Shown here: positions 5,249 to 14,395 of the stretch, piece by piece
Numbering within the stretch: the first letter of the stretch is position 1
Layout of the letters: each line of letters opens with the position of its first letter
IMG/VR virus record: IMGVR_UViG_3300040770_000214
Coordinates: 1 to 40,447 of that record
Source of the DNA: a virus
Length of the DNA stretch: 40,447 nt
Strand: one strand, 5' to 3'
Position numbers and translations under genes: made by a program
The notes under the pieces: generated by a model
What the model was told of the DNA's origin: nothing
Database searches by the model: none
The model's input: only the letters and a program-made list of their open reading frames with translations

Positions 5249-6721
5249 ATGAATTTAGACCTATCGCTATATGATTTGAGTAAATTATCAGATGAGCAAC
5301 TGATGCTACTCAATACACTAATATCAGAGCAGACGCTAAAAGATAAGCATGACTCTATACGATATTTAGATGTGGACACACCTACAAATTATATAGCATT
5401 AAAAACCAACTACGATGATATAAAATATGATGGCGAAAAATTAGTTAGTGGTTGCAAGGGTGTAATATTAGAAGGTGGAGCTAGGTCTAGAAAAACATAC
5501 TCATTTATAGACTTTCTAATATATGTATGCCTATATTGTGTAAACAACAAAACTATAATTATAGTAAGAGATACATACAACTCGTTCCACACTACATTGT
5601 TCACAGATTTAGAAGTGTCTTTGGATGAATTTGGATTGCACAATCCATTTAAGACCAGCACACAAGTATCGCAGCTCAAATTAAGGAACAATCGTATTCA
5701 CTTTAAAGGTGCAGATAACGTTAATAATGCTCACGGTGCACCTTCGTATTTGCTGTACTTTAATGAGATGCTTACTATACCTAGGAAGATTTTTGATAAC
5801 TACGTTATGCGTTGTTCACACATGTGGGTAGGCGATTTTAACCCATCTGTTACAGAGCATTTTGTATTTGAGAATATTATACCAAGACCAGATGTATTAC
5901 ATGTAAGAACAACATTTCTTGATAATCCTATGTGCCCACCAGGGGTAATATCTGAGATTAAAGGTTATGAGCCATTTATGCCTGGTTCTTATAAGATAAT
6001 CAACGACCAAATCTGTTTTAACAACGATAGAGCTAATCCTGGTCAATGGGTTCCTATCAGTGAGACAAATATGCCGCCAGAGCATCCTAGCAATGTAATA
6101 AACGGAACTGCTTCTTTGTTTAACTGGAAAGTTTATGGTTTAGGACTAAGAGGTGCGATGCAAGGTGTTATCTTCGAGAATATAAATTATATTTCAGAGT
6201 TTCCAGAAGGGCAAGACTTTATATATGCAAATGACTTTGGATTTACAAACGACCCTAATGCAACAGTTAAATTTGGAGAGACTGATAGAGATATTTATAT
6301 TGAATTGATGTTATATCAATGTGTTGAGACTCCTGAAGCATTGGATGAGATACTTGGTGAATTTGGATTCAACCTCGATAGAAGTAAACCATTCCCTATG
6401 GACAGTTCAGATAAATTTACATCAGAGAATAAAGGTACTGTGGAAATGGTTAAAGGAATGAAAAAGAAAGGTTGGTTCGCATATAAGATTCGTAAAACCA
6501 ATTCAATTATGTTTTGGCTATTGAGTATGAAGTCTAAGAGGATAAATATAGTAATAAACAATAACATAAAGTTTGCTAAGAAAGAGGCTGAAAACTATAC
6601 ATTTAAAGAGATACAAGGTATATTAATAAATGTACCAAATGATAAGCACAACCACATGTGGGATGCTGCTAGGTATGCACACATGGCATGGAATACACCG
6701 GACTATAAAGTTGGTTGGTAA
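5249..6721 (+). CDS. terL: Terminase large subunit
   Basis: The ATPase-nuclease motor that packages DNA through the portal. It has 490 residues. The N-terminal ATPase carries a Walker A variant GGARSRKT (76-83, with Arg instead of the usual Gly or Ser before Lys) and a Walker B-like LLYFNE (168-173, Asn in place of Asp). The C-terminal nuclease has the metal-binding Asp329 in ANDFGFTNDP, acidic residues near 385-388, and Asp472 in HNHMWDAARYA. This is the Terminase_3 type layout. It begins the late operon and is followed by the portal gene 55 bases later. Assignment is secure, the exact subfamily less so. Confidence 0.92.
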   Translation: MNLDLSLYDLSKLSDEQLMLLNTLISEQTLKDKHDSIRYLDVDTPTNYIALKTNYDDIKYDGEKLVSGCKGVILEGGARSRKTYSFIDFLIYVCLYCVNNKTIIIVRDTYNSFHTTLFTDLEVSLDEFGLHNPFKTSTQVSQLKLRNNRIHFKGADNVNNAHGAPSYLLYFNEMLTIPRKIFDNYVMRCSHMWVGDFNPSVTEHFVFENIIPRPDVLHVRTTFLDNPMCPPGVISEIKGYEPFMPGSYKIINDQICFNNDRANPGQWVPISETNMPPEHPSNVINGTASLFNWKVYGLGLRGAMQGVIFENINYISEFPEGQDFIYANDFGFTNDPNATVKFGETDRDIYIELMLYQCVETPEALDEILGEFGFNLDRSKPFPMDSSDKFTSENKGTVEMVKGMKKKGWFAYKIRKTNSIMFWLLSMKSKRINIVINNNIKFAKKEAENYTFKEIQGILINVPNDKHNHMWDAARYAHMAWNTPDYKVGW

Positions 6722-6749
6722 TAAGTTTTTAAAAAACAATTTATAGTTA

Positions 6750-6757
6750 TATATTTG
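6750..6757 (+). promoter_or_regulatory. -7 promoter box before the portal gene
   Basis: TATATTTG matches the Bacteroidota -7 consensus exactly, 20 bases upstream of the portal ATG, in the short gap after the large terminase. No convincing -33 TTG lies 19 bases upstream. Confidence 0.5.
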
Positions 6758-6776
6758 TCAAACATAATTAACTACC

Positions 6777-8432
6777 ATGACTTTTACAGACCAAGAAGCT
6801 ATTGACAAAATAAAGGAACTATCTGAGATTGGAGTACCTGCATGGGTAGCAACTGCTAGGGATAATTCTAGGCTTTATAAAGCTTTAATAGATGGCGAAG
6901 GTTTTTCTGATGTGCTAATACAAGAGATTGAGCAGTTAGAAAGTAAAGCTAAAGCTAAAGCTAGAAAGAAATATTCTAAAGATATACGAGATGTATTTGA
7001 AAGGGTAATGAAACCTAGAGAGAATGTATTTCAAGCTAATGGTGGTTCTGAGAAATTAGTTGTTAGCAATGATAACATAAAGAATCTATTTGTAAAAGCA
7101 CAATCTAATTTCAAGTCAAATAAGTCAGTGTTTAAATATTTATCAGAAGAATATTTTAACTTATCAGACGTTGACCCAAATGGATTGCTATTTTTAGAAT
7201 ATAGATTAGCTGGTGAAAACAAATCAGTATATCCTACATACAAATCGATTGATGATGTATATTGCTACGAACCACAAGGTCAAAAAACTGAGTTCGTTGT
7301 ATTTAAACCAGTTGATAGAGTAATTGGTACAACATTACAAAAAACATGGAGAATTGTAGATGATGTGTATGATAGAGTAATATCTGAGATAGGAACTAGC
7401 TATGAGGTTGTTTCTAGTTTTACGCACCCATTTGGAGAAGTTCCTGCGTTAATATTATCGAATAAAGAAAAAATAGGTACAAACATAAGATTGTCATCTA
7501 TTGATAAGGTTACTGAAGTAGCTAAGGATTTAGCAAGAGACAAATCTATATTAACTATCTACAAATTCCAAAAAGGTTATCCAATACATTGGAGATTTGT
7601 AACTCAATGTAGAACATGTGTAGGTTCAGGTAGAAAAGAAAATAATACATGTACAAATTGTGAAGGTCACGGGTATATAAGAAATACTGATGTAACTGAC
7701 ATGGTAACACTACCAATACCTGAATCAGATCAACCAAATATAGCACCTAATATTGCCGGGTATATCTCACCTGATTTTGAAACTTGGAGACAATACAAAC
7801 AGGACATAAGTGACTTAGAAACCATAATGAAAGATACTGTTTGGGGTACTCACATTAGTGGTTCTGAAAATAAGAATTTGCAGGAAACTGAAACAGCTAC
7901 AGGAAGATATATTGATGTGCAACCAATTATAAACACATTGAATACTTATGCTGATGTTGTTGAATATATTGACAATACTGTTTGCAATTGGATTTTGAAT
8001 TTCTATGACCCAGTTAAAGATAAGAAAGAACAAGTATACATAAAGACTTATGGTAGAAGATATATAATTGAGAATCCTGATGTTATTTTAACTAAATACC
8101 AAGAAGCAAAGAAAACAAGTGATAGCTCAACTATTTTAGACAAGTTACTTGAAGAGTTTATATTGTCTAAGTATAAGAATGATCAGTCTATGCAGAATGT
8201 AATGCTCAAGAAAAAAGATATTGAGCCTTATGTACATATGACTTTTGAACAAGTTAATATGGCTTTTGGAATTAATGAAGCATACAAGAAAGAATTATTT
8301 AATAAGTTCTGGGCATCATGCGATGAATACGCTGCAAAAGAAAAACTTAAAATAGCATTTGACAAATATGTTATTGATAATAAAGCACCTATTATTGAAG
8401 TGCCAATTGAAAAAGTAAACACAAAAATTTAA
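6777..8432 (+). CDS. Portal protein with zinc-ribbon insertion
   Basis: Forms the dodecameric ring at the head vertex through which DNA passes. It is identified by size (551 residues), position directly after the large terminase, and a portal-like C-terminal half (ETATGRYIDVQPIINTLNTY). The unusual part is residues 278-300, where CRTC (278-281) and CTNC (292-295) each precede a Gly-x-Gly turn, as in the DnaJ zinc-finger repeat. That suggests one bound zinc in the middle of the protein. The N-terminal 110 residues are charged and helical. Function by context is fairly secure. The zinc site is inferred. Confidence 0.8.
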   Translation: MTFTDQEAIDKIKELSEIGVPAWVATARDNSRLYKALIDGEGFSDVLIQEIEQLESKAKAKARKKYSKDIRDVFERVMKPRENVFQANGGSEKLVVSNDNIKNLFVKAQSNFKSNKSVFKYLSEEYFNLSDVDPNGLLFLEYRLAGENKSVYPTYKSIDDVYCYEPQGQKTEFVVFKPVDRVIGTTLQKTWRIVDDVYDRVISEIGTSYEVVSSFTHPFGEVPALILSNKEKIGTNIRLSSIDKVTEVAKDLARDKSILTIYKFQKGYPIHWRFVTQCRTCVGSGRKENNTCTNCEGHGYIRNTDVTDMVTLPIPESDQPNIAPNIAGYISPDFETWRQYKQDISDLETIMKDTVWGTHISGSENKNLQETETATGRYIDVQPIINTLNTYADVVEYIDNTVCNWILNFYDPVKDKKEQVYIKTYGRRYIIENPDVILTKYQEAKKTSDSSTILDKLLEEFILSKYKNDQSMQNVMLKKKDIEPYVHMTFEQVNMAFGINEAYKKELFNKFWASCDEYAAKEKLKIAFDKYVIDNKAPIIEVPIEKVNTKI

Positions 8433-8436
8433 TATT

Positions 8437-8703
8437 ATGGGAATGAAAGTTTGTAAATTAGTTAGACTTACCAGCAAAGACTCTGAAGGGTTATATGTAA
8501 ATGGTAAAGAAGGTAAAGTTACTCTTAGAAACAGAGTTGTAGTTTCAGAAGATTCTGTAAAAGAATATGAAGATAACTACGGGACTTCAGGATTGCTATA
8601 CATCGTAGATGAAAAAGCGACTGCAAAAAGAGATGCTGAAGTAGAAGCAGAAGTAAAAGCTGCTAGAGGTATTGAAGAAGAGAAAGCCCCAGATACATTA
8701 TAG
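8437..8703 (+). CDS. Small hypothetical head-module protein
   Basis: An 88-residue protein with a beta-rich N-terminal half (MGMKVCKLVRLTSKDSEGLY) and an acidic, Ala- and Glu-rich C-terminal helix (about 60-85). It starts four bases after the portal stop and is followed by a strong terminator, so it is the last gene of the packaging unit. Its position between portal and scaffold suggests a head-assembly or head-decoration role, but no family is recognised. Confidence 0.7.
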   Translation: MGMKVCKLVRLTSKDSEGLYVNGKEGKVTLRNRVVVSEDSVKEYEDNYGTSGLLYIVDEKATAKRDAEVEAEVKAARGIEEEKAPDTL

Positions 8704-8710
8704 GGCATAT

Positions 8711-8747
8711 AAAAATCATACCATATATAATGTATGGTATGATTTTT
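8711..8747 (+). terminator. Strong two-way terminator
   Basis: A perfect 15-bp stem (8711-8725 pairing with 8733-8747) has a 7-base loop and T-runs on both strands. It ends the terminase-portal unit before the scaffold gene. Confidence 0.88.
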
Positions 8748-8750
8748 TAT

Positions 8751-8773
8751 TATCACCAGCTATCCTAAAAATA
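8751..8773. repeat. Dispersed CCAGATAG motif, diverged copy
   Basis: TATCACCAGCTATCCTAAAA resembles the 2797-2822 and 40422-40447 copies. Like the copies at 28866 and 40422, it lies just after the end of a rightward transcription unit, here directly behind its terminator. Confidence 0.4.
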
Positions 8774-8815
8774 TGCTGAAATCAACAATAAACATAACGA
8801 ACAAAAAAGAAAATT

Positions 8816-9622
8816 ATGAAATTTAAAGTAGGAACACTAGAATTTGAGATGGAAGATGCTTTGGTTACTAAAGCCATAACAGATAATGTTGGTTCGCTAG
8901 AATTAGCCCCTGATGTTATCGTTAGAACAAAAGTTGACGAAGAGAGATTCGTTGAGAACATGAAAAAAGATGCTAGAAAAGAAGGTGTTGAAATAGCAGT
9001 TAAAAAACAACGCGAGGCATTAGGTTTAACTTTCGAAGGTAAAACAGTTGACAATCTTGTAGCTGCACTTACAGACAAAGTTAAAGCTGAATCTGGAACT
9101 GGAGAATCTGAAAAGGTTACTAAGCTAGAAGCTAAGGCTAGAGAAAAAGAACAAGCATTAACTGCGGCATTAGCTAAGGTTGCTGAAGCTACTCAAGAAG
9201 TTAAGACTTTAAAATCATCATACAAAGTTAACAAGGCTTTAGAGTCTTATATCCCAAAAGATACTGTGTTACCAGTAGATGATGTAAAAACAATCCTTAA
9301 ATCTAAGTTGAAATTCATTGAGAATGAAACTGGAGTTATTGAGGTGTTTGATGTTGATGGTAACCAAATTACCAACCCAACTACGAGAGACCCACTGCCA
9401 GTAAAAGATGTGATTGAAGACTTCTTCAGAACAAACACACATTACATGAAAGATGTTCAAGGTGGAGGAGCTGGTGGAGACAGTGGTAAAGGTGGCTCTG
9501 GTAAATTAACTATTGAGAAATTCAATGAGGAAATGCAAGGTAAAGGTTTCCAAATAAACTCAAAAGAATATGATGCTGAACTAAATAAAGCTATTGCATC
9601 AAAAACTATTGATTTAGATTAG
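8816..9622 (+). CDS. Capsid scaffolding protein candidate
   Basis: A 268-residue protein placed between portal and major capsid, the usual place for the scaffold that guides procapsid assembly and is then removed. Residues about 60-150 are a charged, Ala- and Lys-rich helical region (AKAREKEQALTAALAKVAEA) likely to form a coiled coil. A Gly-Ser-rich linker (about 217-229, GGGAGGDSGKGGSG) then leads to a short C-terminal helical domain that may bind capsid subunits. No protease motif is seen. The function rests on position and composition, not on a recognised family. Confidence 0.65.
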   Translation: MKFKVGTLEFEMEDALVTKAITDNVGSLELAPDVIVRTKVDEERFVENMKKDARKEGVEIAVKKQREALGLTFEGKTVDNLVAALTDKVKAESGTGESEKVTKLEAKAREKEQALTAALAKVAEATQEVKTLKSSYKVNKALESYIPKDTVLPVDDVKTILKSKLKFIENETGVIEVFDVDGNQITNPTTRDPLPVKDVIEDFFRTNTHYMKDVQGGGAGGDSGKGGSGKLTIEKFNEEMQGKGFQINSKEYDAELNKAIASKTIDLD

Positions 9623-9623
9623 T

Positions 9624-10007
9624 ATGCTAGAAGTATTAAAAAAATATAAGCGAAAAACTCTAATACAACTGCACAAATTTGTATTTAGAAAAGATGTAAC
9701 AATTGGAGACATTAGAAGCTATGCAACTTTATTAAGCAAAGAACCAAAAAGAACTGATTTTATATCTTATGATGAAGATGGTAATTTTATACTAAATCAT
9801 AAGCCAGTATTTAGAGGTTGGTCAATGTGCGTTGATGCTTCTAGTGAAACTAAAAAAGTTGCTAAGATGCAAACCCAAGGTAATAGCTATAAGATTTATT
9901 TTGACACAGCATCAGGTACTACGATCATATCATTAGAGCATATGATTGACCATTGTACTTATAATGATTTAACTAATTTGTTTGAAGGAAATTTGGAGAT
10001 TATTTAA
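9624..10007 (+). CDS. Hypothetical protein upstream of the major capsid gene
   Basis: A 127-residue protein with a basic N-terminus (MLEVLKKYKRKTLIQLHKFV) and a beta-rich remainder containing two Cys and several His without a recognisable metal pattern. Its ATG lies one base after the scaffold stop, so the two are co-translated, and a strong terminator follows. It could be a head-maturation or capsid-accessory protein. There is no direct evidence for either. Confidence 0.65.
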   Translation: MLEVLKKYKRKTLIQLHKFVFRKDVTIGDIRSYATLLSKEPKRTDFISYDEDGNFILNHKPVFRGWSMCVDASSETKKVAKMQTQGNSYKIYFDTASGTTIISLEHMIDHCTYNDLTNLFEGNLEII

Positions 10008-10029
10008 TTGTTAGATTGTTCATAGGTTG

Positions 10030-10069
10030 ATAAGGTTAGCAATGTAAAAATTGTTAACCTTATTTTTTT
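10030..10069 (+). terminator. Terminator upstream of the capsid promoter
   Basis: A 14-bp stem (ATAAGGTTAGCAAT at 10030-10043 pairing with 10050-10063, one G-T pair) with a 6-base loop is followed by a run of T to 10069. It insulates the capsid gene from upstream transcription. Confidence 0.88.
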
Positions 10070-10088
10070 ATACATAACTTATTATTTA

Positions 10089-10096
10089 TACATTTG
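10089..10096 (+). promoter_or_regulatory. -7 promoter box of the major capsid gene
   Basis: TACATTTG matches TAnnTTTG exactly. It is placed just after the upstream terminator and about 95 bases before the capsid ATG, giving a leader with a hairpin. A strong dedicated promoter is expected for this gene. Confidence 0.6.
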
Positions 10097-10121
10097 TTTA
10101 ACATTACTTCAAAATGCAAAA

Positions 10122-10137
10122 AGAGTAGGACTACTCT
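10122..10137 (+). promoter_or_regulatory. 5' leader hairpin of the capsid mRNA
   Basis: AGAGTAG (10122-10128) and CTACTCT (10131-10137) can pair, effectively 6 bp with a GGAC loop. It begins about 20 bases downstream of the predicted transcription start. A hairpin at the 5' end can stabilise an mRNA. That role here is inference. Confidence 0.45.
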
Positions 10138-10190
10138 AGGAAATAGCGGGTTTGCTAAAAAAATCAATTTTTAACTTTAATATAAAGATT

Positions 10191-11222
10191 ATGGCTTATT
10201 ACACATTAGCAAATCTGGTTAAAGCTCAAATCCGCCTTGGTGGTGAATTTGCAGCTAATGACACGAGATATAGAACACCTGCCGTGTTTATGTATATCTT
10301 AAGTGGTTCAAAAGACTTCTTTCCTAGAATAGAAGAACTTAGAACTTCAGAGAAGAGAACAACTGAAGCTAATTACTTCAAACGTACTTCTCAAACGTTG
10401 ATTACAACAGGTAGATCACACAATCATACTGGTAATGCAGGTGACAGTGGAATCATGACTCTATCATGGACATCGTATTCTACGACATTTTCAACTACTT
10501 TGAAACAAGCTGATTCAAACACTTTTTCTTTTCAGGAACAGTTCAACAATGAGATCAGACAAAAAGTAATTGATTTTGCTGATGGTTTCGATAGTGTATC
10601 AAGTACTTTCCTTTTCAACAACAGATCTGGTGTAAACACTGCAGCTGTTAAAGGAGCATTCTTAAACACAGACGATGTTTACAGAATTACTGAGTCAACT
10701 TTTGGTCAGGATTCAATCATGATTACACGAGTAGTTATGGATGTGAACAAATACCAAAATATGAGATTAGCAATCATTTGCGATTCTTATGCATACACAA
10801 CATTCTTGAGACAGGCTGCACAAGGAGCATCTAATGCTACTAACCAGTCTTTCCAATTCCAAAATGTTTATTTCATTCACGATGCCTCTCTTACTGCTAA
10901 GGCTGTAGCATTAAATGTTTTATACAACAAAGGATTTTGGATGGCTGTCCCTGAAAATCATGTTGCGGTACTTGATTGGATTCCAAGACAAAACAGAAAT
11001 CCTGTTGAGACTTCAGTTAACATGTATTCTAACCTTAGAAACCCAGTTGACAAATTGATGTATGCTGCTCACTCATATGAGACAAGAGCTGATGGTACTT
11101 CAAGCAATGGTGAGAAACAAGACGTTGTTACGCAAATGGAGTTAAGCATTGACTTATCTTTCTCTGTAGCACCATCTAGTGTTGTTGATGAAACTCCAAT
11201 CATGGCATTTGCCTTAATTTAG
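10191..11222 (+). CDS. Major capsid protein
   Basis: The main head shell subunit, 343 residues from ATG 10191 (MAYYTLANLVKAQIRLGGEF). A TTG start at 10152 would add 13 residues of leader-like sequence and is less likely. Evidence is position after portal and scaffold, its own terminator-promoter pair, a soluble mixed alpha-beta composition with no signal, and more uniform codons than its neighbours. A repeated SSTF-type segment and long hydrophilic loops fit a HK97-type fold, but I cannot show the fold from sequence alone. Confidence 0.78.
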   Translation: MAYYTLANLVKAQIRLGGEFAANDTRYRTPAVFMYILSGSKDFFPRIEELRTSEKRTTEANYFKRTSQTLITTGRSHNHTGNAGDSGIMTLSWTSYSTTFSTTLKQADSNTFSFQEQFNNEIRQKVIDFADGFDSVSSTFLFNNRSGVNTAAVKGAFLNTDDVYRITESTFGQDSIMITRVVMDVNKYQNMRLAIICDSYAYTTFLRQAAQGASNATNQSFQFQNVYFIHDASLTAKAVALNVLYNKGFWMAVPENHVAVLDWIPRQNRNPVETSVNMYSNLRNPVDKLMYAAHSYETRADGTSSNGEKQDVVTQMELSIDLSFSVAPSSVVDETPIMAFALI

Positions 11223-11228
11223 TAGCTA

Positions 11229-12296
11229 ATGTTTGATGTAAATCTAATAAAGCAAGAGTTTAATGGATTAGTAGGTTTTAGACAACCTGCTAATCCAAAA
11301 TTCAGTATACTTGACACTGATAATCAAGTTAGTAAGTCAGGTCTATATGTTACTGATAATCCTTATGCTAAAATAGAATACATAGTTGCAAATGTTGATT
11401 ACGAAAGAGCTACTACTGCTCAAATTAATTTGATATTAAAAAGAATGTTAGAAACTTCGGCTGTGAATATTTGCAGCCAAGTTTTTATATCTGATGACTT
11501 CATAGATAGAAACCAGATTTATACTAATACACAAAACAAAGTAGAGCAATTAGAATTGCCACAAGGTTTTGTAGGTTACAGATTAAACATTAGTGAAGAT
11601 AAGAACATAGCAATAAGACTCAATAGAGTTATTTTTGAAATGGTTGATGCTGGTATTACAGATTTATTAGTATTTAATTCTAATAAAAAATTACCTTTAT
11701 ACACTATACCTGTAAATTACACAGATTTTTACTATGCACAAACATTAGATATAATACTAAATGATTTGGACTTTCACAAAGGTTCATTTTATATAGGCTT
11801 TATAAATAATGCAAATCTAAAAACATACAAGAAAAATTATAATGACTCATCAAGAGCAAATAATATACAGCATTTAAATATACAGAATACTGTAGTTGAA
11901 GGTTTTGTAGCCTCAACATTATTTGATTTGGATGATGCTAAAGATTTTTCTGAATATTGTGGATTTAACTTAGATATAACTGTTATAGAAGACTATACAG
12001 ATTTTATTGTTACTAATAAATTTTTGTTTGCAAGGGCTATATATTTAGATGCTATAATAGCATGCTTAAATATATGTACAGCCACATTAAGAAGTAATTC
12101 TGATGAGCGTAGTGCAAATGAACTTTATGGTAGAATAATCACAGAGATTGAAGGTACAAGACCAGATGATAATGTAATAACTATTAAAGGTTTAAGGCCG
12201 CAAATGGTTTATGAAATATCTCAGATTAAAGAGCAAATAGCTAAATTAAAAGGTGGATTTTTTGGGAGAGGATATTTTGTAGAAACACAGGACTAG
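11229..12296 (+). CDS. Head-tail region structural protein, unknown family
   Basis: A 355-residue protein encoded six bases after the capsid stop and three bases before the next gene, inside the capsid-to-tail unit. It has two alpha-beta halves (for example VDYERATTAQINLILKRMLE and KNIAIRLNRVIFEMVDAGIT), no signal peptide and no membrane segment. Many siphoviruses carry connector or neck genes here, and this length is larger than a typical adaptor. It could be a head-completion protein or a second shell protein. Not recognised. Confidence 0.6.
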   Translation: MFDVNLIKQEFNGLVGFRQPANPKFSILDTDNQVSKSGLYVTDNPYAKIEYIVANVDYERATTAQINLILKRMLETSAVNICSQVFISDDFIDRNQIYTNTQNKVEQLELPQGFVGYRLNISEDKNIAIRLNRVIFEMVDAGITDLLVFNSNKKLPLYTIPVNYTDFYYAQTLDIILNDLDFHKGSFYIGFINNANLKTYKKNYNDSSRANNIQHLNIQNTVVEGFVASTLFDLDDAKDFSEYCGFNLDITVIEDYTDFIVTNKFLFARAIYLDAIIACLNICTATLRSNSDERSANELYGRIITEIEGTRPDDNVITIKGLRPQMVYEISQIKEQIAKLKGGFFGRGYFVETQD

Positions 12297-12298
12297 CT

Positions 12299-12901
12299 AT
12301 GATAATTGAGAAATTAAATCCAGTAGGTGTAGATGTTGAGATATACAAAATACAGAAAGCTATACACGATGCTTTTAATCCAAAATGGGTTGCAAATCAA
12401 GGTGATGAAGGTATTATTTGCTATCCTAGATGCTACATAAACTTTAAGCGTAGAAATAAGAATAATATATACGCTGAAAGAATTATAGAGTATTTTGACC
12501 CATCCGAAGTAGTTGACTCACCTGATTATATTGATGTGAATGTTGATTATAAAGATATATTAGACGGAGAAGAGAATAGACTTATCATTATTGATAGTTA
12601 CGATTTTTTCCCCGTTGAGAGAACGCAAAATTTTGAATCAACGTTAATAGAGTGTATATTCATTGTTAATCTAAACAAGGCATATCCATTTATAAGACAC
12701 AGAGCTGATGAGGAGGCAAGAATAGATGTTAAGAAAGTTCTAGAAAAAATACCCAATGTTAGTATTAAGAGAATAGTAAGGTCGTTAAATAATGTGTTTG
12801 GAGATTTAAGGTATTCAACAACATTGGATATGCACCCACTACATTGTTTTAAAGTGATACTATCATTAGACAGATTTGGAAGTAATGGCAAAATTTGCTA
12901 A
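12299..12901 (+). CDS. Neck or tail-completion candidate
   Basis: A 200-residue protein starting two bases after the preceding stop and followed by the major tail protein gene. That position is often taken by the tail terminator or a head-tail joining protein. It has a helical N-terminus (EIYKIQKAIHDAFN), a central beta-rich part, and Arg-rich helices near 133-165. The size suits a tail-completion protein, but no motif confirms it. Codon use matches its neighbours. Confidence 0.55.
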   Translation: MIIEKLNPVGVDVEIYKIQKAIHDAFNPKWVANQGDEGIICYPRCYINFKRRNKNNIYAERIIEYFDPSEVVDSPDYIDVNVDYKDILDGEENRLIIIDSYDFFPVERTQNFESTLIECIFIVNLNKAYPFIRHRADEEARIDVKKVLEKIPNVSIKRIVRSLNNVFGDLRYSTTLDMHPLHCFKVILSLDRFGSNGKIC

Positions 12902-12923
12902 ATAATAATTAAAAATAGAAAAA

Positions 12924-13856
12924 ATGGGATTTAACGCTTCAGCAGGTTCTTGTACTATACAAAACCTAATCGGTACTGGTACTGATGATTGTGATTTAGG
13001 CACATTAGGTGACCTAGTAGGGGGAGCTATAACGTCGAAAGATGTTAAGTTCAACATAAAGAATGACGTTTTTCTTACAGCTTATAAAATGGCTATTCGT
13101 AAGAAAAAACTTTTTCCTTTAATTGGCTTGTATAACTTTGAACAATCGACTCCTGACAATGAAATGTCTACATCGTCTATTGGTATCAAGTTTGAAATTC
13201 GTGAAGGTAAAGTTGAGTTAGCAATGATTTTTAATAAATCACACTGCTTTCACAAAAGTGTTTTTACTAAAAAAGCATTTAAAAAATGGAACCTTATTTT
13301 GTTCTTCACTAACCACGTTGTTGGTGCAAAATCAATTGATGGTCTAAATTGGAAAGGTTTTGATTGTGGTATGTTTACTGTAAGTACTTTTAAAGTACAA
13401 CAAGGTACTGACCCACAAATGACTAAAGTTACATTGCAACTTACATCTGAAGGGACTAATGAGTGGAACACAAGAATGTCTGCAATTTCTAATGCTGATG
13501 TTAATGCTGAATTAAACTCTTTAGATGGTTCAATTGAGACTGACATTACATTCGTATCTGCTCCTGCAGCTGGTACTACTGTAGTAGTTGATGTAACATC
13601 TCAATGTAATGGAGCACCAAAAGCTGGACTAATAACTGCAGGACAATGGACTGTAGGTGGAGTTCAAGCTGCGGCAAAAACTGTTACAGCAGTTGCTGAA
13701 AATGCATCTATCCCAGGAAGATACACTTTAACACTAAGCTCTGCGTTAGTTGCTACTGATACCATATCTGTAAGATTAGGTACAGCACTTGAACCAGTTG
13801 TAGAAGATATTTTAGGAGTTATGTACTCCGGAACTTCTGCATTAGCAACTGTATAA
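12924..13856 (+). CDS. Major tail tube protein
   Basis: The subunit stacked to form the tail tube, 310 residues. Position upstream of the chaperone-like pair and the tape measure, and a strong terminator right behind it, are the main evidence. The first 205 residues should form the tube domain. Residues about 206-310 (ITFVSAPAAGTTVVVDVTSQ onward) are Thr-, Val- and Ala-rich and strand-like, as in an added Ig-like or surface beta domain common on phage tail tubes. Assignment by context. Confidence 0.72.
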   Translation: MGFNASAGSCTIQNLIGTGTDDCDLGTLGDLVGGAITSKDVKFNIKNDVFLTAYKMAIRKKKLFPLIGLYNFEQSTPDNEMSTSSIGIKFEIREGKVELAMIFNKSHCFHKSVFTKKAFKKWNLILFFTNHVVGAKSIDGLNWKGFDCGMFTVSTFKVQQGTDPQMTKVTLQLTSEGTNEWNTRMSAISNADVNAELNSLDGSIETDITFVSAPAAGTTVVVDVTSQCNGAPKAGLITAGQWTVGGVQAAAKTVTAVAENASIPGRYTLTLSSALVATDTISVRLGTALEPVVEDILGVMYSGTSALATV

Positions 13857-13896
13857 AAAAATACAAATTGTTCGTTTGTACTTTGCTTGATTGTAG

Positions 13897-13935
13897 TCCT
13901 CTCTGTTACTCTATTTGTAGTAGAGAGGATTTTTA
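13897..13935 (+). terminator. Terminator after the major tail gene
   Basis: A 13-bp stem (TCCTCTCTGTTAC at 13897-13909 pairing with 13917-13929, two G-T pairs) has a 7-base loop and then a T-run. With the terminator at 10030 it brackets the highly expressed capsid and tail-tube genes. Confidence 0.87.
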
Positions 13936-13947
13936 TTATTGGCTATT

Positions 13948-14391
13948 ATGGAATATATAGAATATGAATTACTAAGAGTACAAGAGCAAAAGAAAAATTT
14001 TGGTGATATTATTTTGTCTTGCATACAAGAATTAGAAAATGATATTAGAAAAGCTATAAAGAAAAGATGGTTAAAAGCTGAGAGTGTAAATGGTGGAAGT
14101 ATAACTAACCAATCAACTGGTAATAGTGGTTATGCTAGGTTATCATACAAAAAGCTTAAACTAGAAAAGAACCCAGCTTCTGGAGGTAAAATAGATTTAA
14201 CTTTTTCTGGTTCATTAGGTGATAAAATAGAGATTATTAAAAGTAACAATGGTAATTTTGAAATAATATCTACAGACCCTAAATATTACAAGATTGGTGA
14301 TATGTATGGCTTTGATGAGTTTGGGTTATCAGACGATGAAATGAGTTACTTCATGAAGTTACTAGAAGATAAAATTAACACTAAATTATAA
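13948..14391 (+). CDS. Tail-completion or minor tail protein candidate
   Basis: A 147-residue protein. I start at ATG 13948 (MEYIEYELLRVQ) rather than the in-frame TTG nine bases upstream, which falls closer to the terminator. A helical N-terminus leads to a central Ser/Gly-rich strand region (GYARLSYKKLKLEKNPASGG). The ending, FDEFGLSDDEMSYFMKLLED, resembles the GLSDE-type C-terminus of Mu gpG and other tail-completion proteins. Four bases separate it from the next gene. Moderately sure it is a tail gene, unsure of the exact role. Confidence 0.55.
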   Translation: MEYIEYELLRVQEQKKNFGDIILSCIQELENDIRKAIKKRWLKAESVNGGSITNQSTGNSGYARLSYKKLKLEKNPASGGKIDLTFSGSLGDKIEIIKSNNGNFEIISTDPKYYKIGDMYGFDEFGLSDDEMSYFMKLLEDKINTKL

Positions 14392-14395
14392 TATT

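Noticed and set aside
10152-10190. Upstream TTG start for the major capsid protein
   Set aside because: It would add 13 leader-derived residues. ATG 10191 has the expected AT-rich leader directly before it.
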